This document shows positions 53,993 through 64,000 of a stretch of DNA of 64,000 bases, piece by piece. The stretch comes from Manduca sexta (Eukaryota; Arthropoda; Insecta; Lepidoptera; Sphingidae): contig NC_051130.1 of the NCBI RefSeq assembly GCF_014839805.1, forward strand, positions 6,014,001 through 6,078,000, written 5' to 3'. A program made the translations under genes and the position numbers. The stretch's first letter is position 1; every line of letters starts with the position of its first letter. The notes beneath the pieces were generated by a model. The model saw nothing but the letters and a program-made list of their open reading frames with translations, was not told where the DNA came from and did no database searches.

Positions 53993-54103
53993 GTCGGCAA
54001 ATAACTTGAACAAATACCGCGTTTTTTGTACGTAAGCATTGATATATTTACGTCACCACGCGGTAGTGATTCAAGTTGTTTGCCGATTTAACAATCGGCA
54101 AAC
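53993..54103. mobile_element. Foldback element with three copies of a GTTTGCCGATT arm
   Basis: GTCGGCAAATAACTTGAA (53993-54010) pairs with TTCAAGTTGTTTGCCGAT (54070-54087), and inner ACCGCG pairs with CGCGGT. A third arm AATCGGCAAAC (54093-54103) pairs perfectly with GTTTGCCGATT (54078-54088) around TAAC. The two hairpins compete for the central arm. It is likely a small non-autonomous transposon, perhaps extending to about 54270. Confidence 0.65.
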
Positions 54104-54279
54104 ACGTAACCGTCTAAACACTGACAGTTGCTTGACAACCTGAACAACTTCAGCAACTCTTAGTTTCATGGTAATATAGTGTTTAGTAGCAAAAATTTGT
54201 CCACGTCTTCGCGACGCTACTTCGTTTACCTCATTTAAATTTATGCAAACGTTCAGAAAAACATTTGGCAACTCTTAGT

Positions 54280-57200
54280 AAAGCAATTTCGACGTCTTTT
54301 ATCTTATTAAGATTTTTAAGTAATCTGGCATCTTACAAAATTAGTTATTACTAGAATTTTGAAATTTAATTTAATATCTTCCTTATTACGATATTTCGGT
54401 TAGATTTTTAACTTTCATAATAGGTATTTAGAACTCAAGCAGGTTGATAATGTGTTACAAAATATGTGATATTAAAATATTTCTGAACATTTTTCCCGTC
54501 TTGTCGTAATGACTTGCCTTGTCAGTTGCAACTCTAATGCCGGCTTTGGAAATATCTATGTGATTTATAGAATCAATATGGATATCAGTAAATACATCAT
54601 AATAATTTCACCAGACGTATGCGAATGTATAAGCCGCAAAATTGAATAAATTAATGACCATTACCTACACTTAAAATAAAAATAACTCATTCATTCTCGT
54701 TGATGAAGTGATAGCGTAATAATATGTCTTATTGACTAATGTTACCGACAGTCATTCGTCTCTCTATAAAAAGGCAATATAATAAATTAAATGATCAATC
54801 ATAAAGTAGGTACATCCGTGGCTCGCGACCAAAATGGCTTGTTATAAATCTTGGGCCTCGCGCACTTTAAACTTTTCATTGTTAAGGCATATTTACGATC
54901 TTTTTTTGAAGGATATGGCAATTTGTACTTCGTAATGAGTACGATAAGCTTGTAAGCTATATGCTTAAAATTATATATTTTTATTCAGATAGTTCGTAAA
55001 TTCAATCCCTTCTGTACTTAGGTTTTTAATCATACGACAGATCGTATACGACGTATCGTATCCAATGTGCGAACGGCCTTAGAAACAAAATAAAATATTA
55101 TCGCAAGGCATGTCCGTCTGATAGCGGGAATAAATGATAGTGGACAGCAACCGGTTCCGAAACAAATCGGGATTGTGAGCCTTTTGTAGGTCCATCATAG
55201 TATCCGTTAGTGTGGCAACGGCTTTACGTAATTGTCTACATTTCCTGGGCTATGAATTGTAAATTACAAAATGACTTCCACTAATCACTAGTCATAATTA
55301 CGTATGGACGTAGTGCTTATTAAACTACTCATATAAGCATATGTCGGAATATTGGTAACAAGGTATTATAGGAGAATACTTCTTTTTCTTATAGCAATAG
55401 CTGCGTCAAATAAAATTTAATGCTGACTTCTTAATGCCGTGGGAGGATTCTGAATTAGGAATTTAACCATTACTAACCAAACCATTAATAAAAGTGTTGG
55501 TGATTCCGTTTAAACCAATTCATTGATCGCTCTGTAGTCTATTCCTACGCGGTTAGGGTGCAATCATATTAATGTGCTCCCGTACCTTTACACATACATG
55601 CGGTAAAACGTAAAGAATTAAGAAAAAGTTCTATAATATAATATTTTAGAGTAATTTTTGAAATTTTAAATAACTATAACATTCCTTATTGAATTGCATA
55701 CCAAATAGTGTTTGTTACAAATTAAAATTATGTGTATTTTAGGAGTAGATCCATGGAGCTGACAATTTCTACCAGTCCAATTCCATCATACATTTCGTAT
55801 AGATAACGTCTTAACATAGTTAGCCATACGAAATGTATGAAGAATATAAATAAAAGAAAGAAACATAATATAAAAGAAAGAAATAGTGTAGAATTTTCTA
55901 GAAATAGGATAGCTTGGACTGCCTTAGATTCTCGATCCAAATGTAATGCATGCGTAAAGTTGTTTTGCAATATTTTTTACACAGATTCAATTTTGAGGTA
56001 TAACAAAGAAGATAATATTATGAAGTAACCCTCTCAGCAATAGAGAAGATCTGTGCCCAGCAGTGGAATAAATAGTTAATACATGGTTGAACAGTAACTA
56101 GTACTTAACAGATAGTATAGAATCTATACTATAGATAGATTACTAAACAGATATAATTTGTTGGTGGTTAAGTAATCTGTAATATGATACCTTACAAATT
56201 CATTGCATTCCGAAAGATTTAATTCAGTAATGAAATAATTACTGTTAATATTCTAAGTTTATTAATTATATACGTTGGTTCACAACATTACATTACAGGT
56301 TGTTTATACCTGAATATTGACATAAAAATGTGTCACAATAAAATATTCCTGGCATAGATAAAGGGCCCAACGTCAGACCGAAGTGATTAACATTTAAATT
56401 GTTTCTAACATTTAAAAAAACGGAATATAAACGATGTTTCATATTGATTTATATATCATCTGTTTTTGACGATCATCATTCCAATATATCACTCGATAAA
56501 GGTCAATTAATTCTGGTTTAATTAAAAATATTATAATGCGTGACCTCTAAATGGAGCACTTTTGATTGGATTTTATGTGTTTTCAATATTTTTTACATCA
56601 AGTAAACATTTTTAACAGGATATAGAATAATATTGAATCGTAAATAGATGTCAAGCCTACTACCATAATTTAAGTACCGAATTAAAATATTTTTTCAGTT
56701 AATTGATAAGTGTCATCATGTTAATTAAATTATCAAAATTATACTAGTTTCATAATGTTTTGATACCTTCTGTTTACGGAATTATCGCCTGACGGGCACA
56801 CCACGTTTTCAAAATTATACCAGCAATTAACTGTGCGCTAACTAGATAATATCAACGTTACAGTAGAGACGTTTGAAGAGAAAAACAATATAACTTCTAT
56901 GGCTCTAGAGCTCTCCTGATGTGCACTTTTTGTAACTCAAAGTTCTTTATTTATAAGAAAAAAGAAATTATTTTTTGTAACGTTATTTATTTTTTCTAAT
57001 TCACTAAACGTAGTATTCATTGCAGGAACAGACACAATGTACTACTATGAAATGAGCATTTGTTAAATTTGCTAATCTAATAAAGGTGTACTGATGTTGG
57101 CTCTGTATTTAACCACTATTTAGTAAAGACTTCCTGTACGATCGTTAGACCTTTCGACAACTAAACTGACCTTACGCGGGATAGTAAACCTCACATTTCT
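54280..57200. other. Mostly gene-free stretch
   Basis: No supported gene. A cluster of inverted ATACGA/TCGTAT motifs lies at 55031-55062. A 3' fragment of SINE-B (CCCTCTCAGCAATAGAGAAG, then CCCAGCAGTGGAATAAATAG) lies at 56028-56090. Confidence 0.5.
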
Positions 57201-57210
57201 TTAATTACAA

Positions 57211-57486
57211 ATCAGCTCTGTATTATATTCTTCCCACTGCTGAGCACGGGTTTAGGCCGACTCTGTCCATATAGGGCATAGCAGACTTCACTTTCTTTTC
57301 TATATTCAGCCATAATCTACATATCTTCGAAATTCTTATTGAGAATTCCCAGGTAGGTACATCACGATGTTTTCCTTGACCATTATAGCGCATAATAATT
57401 CATAACAATATATACATAACTTCGAAAAGAGATGTATGTCTAGATTTTAAACCTACGGACATTGGCAAACCGTTCCAATCCTAAGT
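57211..57486 (-). mobile_element. SINE-B copy 8, heavily diverged
   Basis: CAGCTCTGTATTATATTCTT, CCCACTGCTGAGCACGGGTT, CATCACGATGTTTTCCTTGA and ACCTACGGACATTGGCAAAC keep the family order, but with many changes and a replaced segment near 57265-57310. Confidence 0.7.
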
Positions 57487-57959
57487 ACCTTTAAAACCTG
57501 AAAGAAATATAATATACCTTAATATAATGTTTTTCCAAAACAATACTCATTCATGTATAAACCACATAATTGTCGCAATCAAGAGAAAGAAGGGTCATTG
57601 CGCTTTAATCCGATTCGTTTCGCCAATTTTCCACAAGGTCGCTTGCGTTTAAAAAACGAAAGCACAATATACTCTTATAATCGACTTTAGTTAAACGATA
57701 AAGACGATGTGCAAATTCGATTCTGATTATTACAAAATATATTTAATTTAAATTTTATATCTACCACATTTTTGTGTGTTTCTACATGTTTATTTATAAG
57801 TTTTATATAAGAACAAGATTTTAGGTGGCTACTAAAAATATATTAATTAGGTATGGATATGTAATATTCCCGTAAACATAATAAAACAATTCGGTGGTCA
57901 ATTATATTATTAATATCAAAGGGAATTATCAGAAAATATAAAAAACCATTTTTTTTACT

Positions 57960-58305
57960 ATCGGACACCGCTGTCAACACCGGAGAAAACCTGCCAATGG
58001 GATACTGGAATCGGCTTAGCGACTATAGAGCCCTGAAGGGAACTTGCGAGGGGATATCTGGGGAAGGGAAGTGTGGGCGAAGGACAAGCAACCTTTGGAT
58101 CGACGGAGAAGAGAAGACATGGAAATGTTTGCGAGCCGGCATAGGCCTCAATGTGTAGTTACAACCATGAGGTATATACATTCTAAACTTTGTGCCTGGG
58201 GCCGGGTATGCATTCGGACTGAAACCCGAGCGCACAATAATTGCCTCGGAGGAGTATAACAATTACTTATTAGATAGTCCTAATTTTAGTCTTTTCTCTA
58301 AACAG
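57960..58305 (+). pseudogene. GC-rich decayed coding-like block, origin unknown
   Basis: The block is clearly GC-richer than its surroundings. One plus-strand frame from about 57962 reads NLPMGYWNRLSDYRALKGTC and later RAGIGLNV, a stop, then a second stop. After these it resumes as FVPGAGYAFGLKPERTIIAS, then EEYNNYLLDS, to a stop near 58318. Keeping one frame across two stops suggests a dead coding remnant, probably of a transposon, but I recognise no domain. Other open frames across it on both strands are likely shadows. Confidence 0.35.
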
Positions 58306-59112
58306 TTAACATTTTATTAAGCTTTGCACTAGAAGTTAGAAGAATAGTAAATCATTTAGCGTTGTTATTTACAACGTCAACTCTGTTATATAAAACAATA
58401 AACAATTTGTTTGCCGCAATTTTTTACAGTCTTAACAACCACAGCCATCGCGTTGACTTAGCGAAAGCGTGTTTCCCATTATAGTAATTTATAAAAGTGT
58501 GATATCGTAAAATTATAGTTGATTTGTTTGTAGAGGTATTCAAATAGCGTGGAGTCCATTTTTTGGTATAGTTTTTTCTCACGGCGTCGTGCGTTATGAT
58601 GTTTGTCAATTTCTCCGCGATAAAAATATTAACATAAACGTTTACAGCTTATGTGTGATTGGAAACATTCTATTTCATGATAAAAAAAATACTTTGTTTG
58701 TACGAATTAAACCTATCAATTATAATTGAATGGATTCCAATATGATATAAGTGTCTTTATTGACATGCCCTATAAGTTAAGCATTTCCTATTAGCAATAT
58801 AGGAATCGTTTTAATCGATATTTTTACGATTCAATCCGTAGATATCGGAACACAATCGTTAAGTGGAGGTTATGTGTAGACACTAGGTTAACGGCGTAAA
58901 ATTGGCTATAATAATTTATTACAATATTTTTACGAAGTAGGTGTCGATAGTAAATTAATAGAAAATCGATCGATATCATACCTTTTTTTAGACGAAGACA
59001 GTAGCTTGCAATAAAGATTCGATTTCTTACCGTTTATTTTACATATATAAGTATAATATATTTCTGTCTATCTAATAAGTATAAGCAGTTATATCCAATC
59101 TCATTATATGAT

Positions 59113-59289
59113 CGGCCCCCTTATTCTCTATGACAATGTTAACTCCTAACGCGGCCGTCTTACGTTAATTTCATGTAAATACCGTGGAATGGTACGCTGT
59201 ATGCCAATTTCTACTGTCTTAAACGCGACGCGATGCTCTATGTGCTTGTTCCTTGTTAAAATAACGTGTGGCATAAAGAATTAGACCCC
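59113..59289 (-). mobile_element. Short MITE, family I, copy 2
   Basis: The left end CCCCCTTATTCTCTATGAC and, reversed at the right, ACTGGGGTCTAATTCTTTAT form the inverted termini. The reverse complement aligns with copy 1 at 13100-13276 along its whole length, including CACGTTATTTT, GTACCATTCCACGG and GACGGCCGCGTTAG. More decayed than copy 1. Confidence 0.7.
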
Positions 59290-59294
59290 AGTTT

Positions 59295-61373
59295 ATCAGT
59301 TTGCTGTTTGACCGATTGAGTAACACTTAAACTTTACTTGACATTACGCATAAAAATAAGTAATATTTTAACATCTTACCAAATCTATAAAACGATAATC
59401 TATTGAATAATTTAAGTTTAATCCTCTAGCAGTTATTTCGCCTACATAAACAGTGACACGCGAGAATCATACAAAAATCAATTTGAAATTTCTATTGGAA
59501 ACCGGCACACTCTTATTTCTTTGGGTCGTATCTTTTACAATGTAGGCATACTAACGGGAAATGGTCATATTGATTACTCATTAAACACCTTCATCTACAA
59601 CCTTTGACCGTGAAGTGTTGAAAAAATTATCTTGTAAAGTGTAAGAAATTATTTTCGACTTCCGACAAACAGTTTATGAACTAAGGTGCTTGCGATAATT
59701 GGCCTAAGTAATGAACACGGTAATAATTTGTGATGTGATTGATTATCTTGTGATTTATTTTTTCAACGCGGCGCTTCCTATTTCGTATAGTTTGCTTTGA
59801 CAGTGAATTAGAAAGTAGGGTTAAGGGTGAATATCGTAATTACTGTGAGAGTTTAGCGTAAAATACAACATTTAATTCAAATCAATCGAGTGGGTAGGTA
59901 ATAACAAAGTTTTTTTTTCAACATAAAATAATAACGGAACTCTATGTATATAATATCTATTGGATAAAGAAAAATCTTATTTACTTTTGAAGATCATGCA
60001 TGCTACTGGTTTCGAACAAAACTTGAATGTATGACTATAAGTAATTTACTATTTAATGCCAAGTGTTTTACGAATAAATAATTAATATTATTATATTTAA
60101 ATCCTTGTTTAAAGCGCTTTGTCGTACCTATATTACGACTTTAATTTTTTATCAAATCCTTCGCTTTCTTTGACGCAGAAGACATATTATTAAATTCCCT
60201 TTTATTACTTAAGCCATGAGCTCCGATCCTCACAACTTTATAAACTTGTTTTGTCTAAATATAACCTAGATGTAAATAATTGCCGATAGTGAGAAACCCG
60301 ATTGTTTATCATAAGATGTCGGTAGAGACTTCTAATCTATCAATTCTTTAATTCGTAATTCTGTTAGTTTTACTCTTCATGATAGTTGCAGATTGTATCA
60401 GGAAAAACATTCCAATTATATTACTTTCAATAAACTATTATTCAAATATAAGATTTTCTAATAATTAAAGTTTAATATCTTCCCATCACTGCGACCCGCG
60501 ACCCTAATAAAGTTCTTTTATTTGACAACGATAGAACGTTAACAGCATTCGAAGATAGGTGCTATAAAAATGTTTATGATTTTACCACCGATATAATACC
60601 AGTTAGTGCTTTAGCTCTTAGTCTAAGCCTATGCTTTAAGTGTACATATTGCGGGTCATTATCGATATAATTTCCCCGGATCTTACGTGTTGATGTTACG
60701 ACAGCGCATAATGAATGAAGTTTGTGTAAAGATTTATTGTTTTATATAACATTTATTAATCACTTTATCCGGGATTATTATCCTTATGTATGCGTGATTT
60801 ACGATTACGTATGATTTAACATAATAGTAATATTATTTGCTATAAACTATAAACATTAATTTTAAATTACTTTCACATTGATGATTATTCATTATTAATT
60901 CAAATGCCCATTCGAATAAGACTAGGAAATGCAAATATGACTTTCTTGCGTCGATTTGAAACAACTGTTCATAACAAGCTTGTGTTGTTAATATTAATAG
61001 TAGAAATTTACGTAAAACAATATTTTCTATGTCGAGTAACAGGTTTTAATTTTGTGGATGGAGTGAATCGCTAGACCTCTATTATGATATCGAAAGTATT
61101 TAAATATGGCCATGATATTTCCGCTCTCACCTGCATGTTAATTTGTGCATTAAACTGTTATAATGTCAAATTTTATTTTCGATGTATTTTATTGTGAATT
61201 TATAGCGAACACAATGTTTCGTTTGGTGAAGATTGCAGAAAATTATACGTAAACCTGTATATTTTAATGCCTATCATATTTTTATTTATATATTTGTAAT
61301 TTTATATCACCCATATTCAATATCTATTTAACTACTACCTATATCAAGTATATACGTTTTTTTTTTGTTTCAG
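59295..61373. other. Gene-free stretch, probably intron upstream of the last gene
   Basis: AT-rich with no supported gene. It ends in a long pyrimidine tract, TTTTTTTTTTGTTTCAG (61357-61373), a strong 3' splice site. The stretch is therefore most likely the end of an intron whose 5' exon lies further left. Confidence 0.55.
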
Positions 61374-63535
61374 ATGATGAAGAGAACCCTCATCATGCAA
61401 AGCAGGATAGATTATAAAATAATAAAAAAAAACATTCCATTTGTAACTTGGAAATGACACGCATAGTTAAATAGAGCATATTTGCACATCTACAAGATGG
61501 CGCTGTTACTGGTTTTGGTGGTGACTGTTGGTTTGACTTTTGCGTCAAATTCGGTCGGAGAGATGGCGCTAGCGAACGTAACTAGATTGGCCACAGGAGA
61601 TTTGTTTTCTCTTATAGGTAAGTTTTCATTGTTACTGAATACAGGTGCATTATGCATATTATTATGTTGACTATAAAATGTATAAAAAAAATCTAATTCA
61701 ATTAAATCTCTGGGTAGAAAAATGGAAGCAAAAATATACCTTTCTATATTTTCTTACCAATTTATCACTTCCTTCTTTATTTCATCAATAATCTTTTTTA
61801 CTTCATTAATAATCATTTTATTTACCTGATTTTATTCAAGATTTCAAAATTTTTTCATTGTAGTTTAATTTGAATTCGCAAATAATTTTCAAATTCTGCT
61901 AATAACTTAACAATCATTTTCCAGGTTCCGATTGTGGTCCCACACGGTGCATGGAGGTTTCCCACGGGACGGCGCTTGCGGCGATGAGCGGAGATGGTAA
62001 CGCATGCACCTGCAGGTGCCGCCGGGACACCCCCACCTTCCGCGAGGATCAACGCGTCTGCGTCAATAATGTTGACGGTAATTATATTATATTTACTGTT
62101 GCATTCAACCTGTCTAGTTTGTTTATTTATTTTGTTGGTTTGTTGCTGGAACAAGTGTGATTTGTAAAGCAGTTTGAAAGACATTGGAGGCTATCCGATT
62201 ATTTTACCTATTAGTATTTGATGATTAACACTTTGTAGTTTAAAGTTCCGAGTAACGTAAATTGAGTATGACTAATTAAGTGTTGCCGATATTTAAAGGC
62301 GAGATTTATAATACCAATCCAGGCCGCTTTTTATAAAACTGATATATGCATCTGCTCGGGTGAATACGACCTTATACTTGTCTCTACCATTTAAGAAACA
62401 CTGACACACTAGTAATTTCTTGTATTTGGCTAATTATAATAGGTCATTCGCAATTACTGCACCTCATACACATATTAAAGCCTTCTCTACATAATAATAT
62501 GAGGCAGAATGGTCAAGGCCAAGAATTTGAACTGCATTTAAATACCTAATAGCACTATTAAGTGATTCACAAAGATAGTAATTGTACTTTATATGCACTT
62601 TGCTCTGTAATTATGGCATACTAGATAATAATCAAAATATATATTTAGTATAATGCCACCTAGTGTTCTTTTAATGAAACGCGTAGTTATAAACATTATT
62701 CATAGATGGCGGTAGTAGTATTAACCATCTTCGACTGCATTTTAATTTATGTATATTATTTTTAAACGACCTCTTCTTTTTTTTCAGAGTGCTTGATGGC
62801 CAGTTTTGGCCGTGGTGAAGCAAAACCGCAAATTCCTTTCGTTTTCTTACCTTTGAAAGGGCAAATTATTTATCCTTCAAAAGAAATTGTTTTTACGGGT
62901 AAGTACTCACACACTGCATCACTTTATAAATAAATAAGCTATTTATTTGGACAAAGGGCTTTGTTCGTTGGCATAAAAATGAACTATGAAAACAAAAACG
63001 ATATTCCGATACCGGGAATCGAACCCGAGCCTCCTGGGTGAGAGCCAGGTATCCTAGCCACTAGACCATATCGGACTTATTAATGTTTGTGAAATTATAT
63101 ATAAAATTGTTAAAGATAACATTATTCAATAAAAAAAATATATTTATATTTTTTCACATTACACTTTCATAAAGATTTCTCTACCATGCGAATCAATAAA
63201 AAGTGATTTATCTATATTACGATAAATATTTACGGAGAACAAAAAAATATCGACTGTCATTTTGCATTTACATACCAAAGACCAATATAATTTTAGATTT
63301 AAAGTATTTTTCTTTTAAATTTCAATATATATCTGAATTTGGGAAACTAACATTAGATACCAGCACGCCAACTTTTATTCCAAAATGGTCTTTATGCCTA
63401 GATGTGGAAGACGCAATTTGTGCTGTGACGAGCGCGCAGTACCTGTCCTCCTCCGGCTGGGTCACTCTGCGAGACCTCATGGACAATGACGTGCCCTTCG
63501 GACTCTACCGCGACGAAGGCAGTACATTCTTGCAG
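61374..63535 (+). CDS. Secreted or membrane protein ectodomain, first four exons, partial; possibly Shavenoid-like
   Basis: Exons are 61374-61617 (untranslated leader, ATG at 61497), 61925-62077, 62788-62898 and 63402-63535. All donors and acceptors follow GT-AG and the codon phases agree (1, 1, 1, 0). The protein starts MALLLVLVVTVGLTFASNSV, a classical signal peptide. It continues with a Cys-rich stretch holding GSDCGPTRCMEVSHGTALAA, DGNACTCRCRRDTPTF and DQRVCVNNVDECL, then IPFVFLPLKGQIIYPSKEI, AICAVTSAQYLSSSGWVTLR and DVPFGLYRDEGSTFLQ, where the window ends in an intron. At least eight Cys suggest an extracellular, disulfide-bonded module. The layout reminds me of the N-terminus of insect Shavenoid (actin-rich epidermal hairs), but that is from memory and unverified. 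Exon evidence is strong, product name weak. The first exon starts at an acceptor, so an upstream non-coding exon must exist. Confidence 0.85.
63004..63075 (-). tRNA. tRNA-Glu (anticodon CTC)
   Basis: The minus strand folds as a complete 72-base cloverleaf. The acceptor stem is TCCGATA/TATCGGA with discriminator A at 63004. The anticodon stem is CCTGG/CCAGG with loop CTCTCAC (anticodon CTC at 63040-63042), and the T loop is TTCGATT. The A box (TGGTCTAGTGGCTAGG) and B box (GGTTCGATTCC) are intact, with no intron. A run of five T on the minus strand (62994-62998) a few bases downstream provides a Pol III terminator. It lies antisense in an intron of the flanking gene. All stems are perfect, so it looks functional rather than a SINE relic. 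Confidence 0.95.
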
Positions 63536-64000
63536 GTATTTTTTTTTTTAATAATACTAATTTTTAGATTTTATTGCGTTAGATTGGTCACGGAGCGGAC
63601 GGAAAATTCCAAAAAATAATTTCATTTCAATTTCTAACATAGGCAAAAATATAAGAAATTATTTCGTTGTTTTTTTCATAATCTTATAGGTAGAATAAGA
63701 CTTGGCTAAAAATAATTGGTAGGTATTTTTCATCAAGCCGAGCATAATTGAACCTTTGTCACTGAAAATGTAGATGTTAATTACAATGATCATTATCGAT
63801 TAAAACCATGTTTGGGTTGCTAAATAATAGTACTTTACTAGTAATATTTTAATAAATTAACCAACTGTAAGCTGTATATTTTTATTCATTTAAAGGCGTA
63901 TAAAGCTGTACACATACATTTTTAAATTAAAATAATTATATCTATTCGATTTAGAACTGATTTTCAATTATTAGATAATTCGTAGACTAAAGTACAACAC
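63536..64000 (+). other. Intron following the last visible exon
   Basis: Begins GTATTTTTTT after CTTGCAG (a fair donor). It is AT-rich with no further coding exon before the window ends. A frame that reads through the donor to about 63619 is intronic. Confidence 0.7.

Noticed and set aside
61482..61496. TTG start upstream of the ATG of the last gene
   Set aside because: Eukaryotic initiation and the signal-peptide position favour the ATG at 61497; the extra five codons are untranslated leader.
63203..63401. Upstream extension of the open frame before exon 63402-63535
   Set aside because: It is intronic: the acceptor TTTATGCCTAG at 63391-63401 joins in phase to the previous exon, and the upstream residues are low-complexity.

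Overview
The window is AT-rich animal nuclear DNA, almost certainly from a moth or butterfly. The genes are eukaryotic, intron-bearing and insect-like. The intergenic space is filled with tRNA-derived SINEs, non-LTR retrotransposon tails and small foldback elements of types I recognise from lepidopteran genomes. There is no bacterial-style gene organisation, no CRISPR array and no viral genome.

Layout. (1) Positions 1-904, minus strand: the N-terminal three quarters of Actin-related protein 3 (Arp3), running off the left edge. (2) 3370-5769, minus strand: a four-exon LEPROT/Vps55-family (endospanin) gene. (3) 6572-9942, plus strand: a six-exon gene for RNA polymerase subunit RPABC1 (Rpb5/POLR2E), head-to-head with the LEPROT gene and containing a good candidate minor-class (U12-type) intron. 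(4) About 9960-61370: roughly 51 kb with no convincing coding gene. It holds at least ten SINE-B copies, six SINE-A copies, three SINE-C copies, several other dispersed families, retrotransposon C-terminal remnants, a hAT-type MITE with a perfect 8-bp target duplication, other MITEs, and two or three GC-richer blocks ending in strong splice donors that could be 5' non-coding exons. (5) 61374-63535, plus strand: the first four coding-region exons of a secreted or membrane ectodomain gene (signal peptide, Cys-rich module), running off the right edge, possibly Shavenoid-like. A complete tRNA-Glu(CTC) gene lies antisense in its third visible intron.

The three left-hand genes are housekeeping functions (actin nucleation, endosomal sorting, transcription). 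They do not form a pathway and look like an ordinary compact gene cluster beside a repeat-rich region, which may be the giant first intron or upstream territory of the gene at the right end.

Data quality. Both the POLR2E and LEPROT reading frames are out of phase by exactly one base in their 5' exons, in each case next to a short homopolymer. Adding one base gives 210 and 130 residues, matching or within one residue of the family lengths. This looks like consensus error rather than biology, and it suggests that other broken frames in this sequence should be read with caution. I found no support for a novel defence, biosynthetic or mobile system. The most useful observations are the U12-type intron, the paired one-base gaps, the nested transposons with clear target duplications, the modular SINE families, and the candidate distant promoters.
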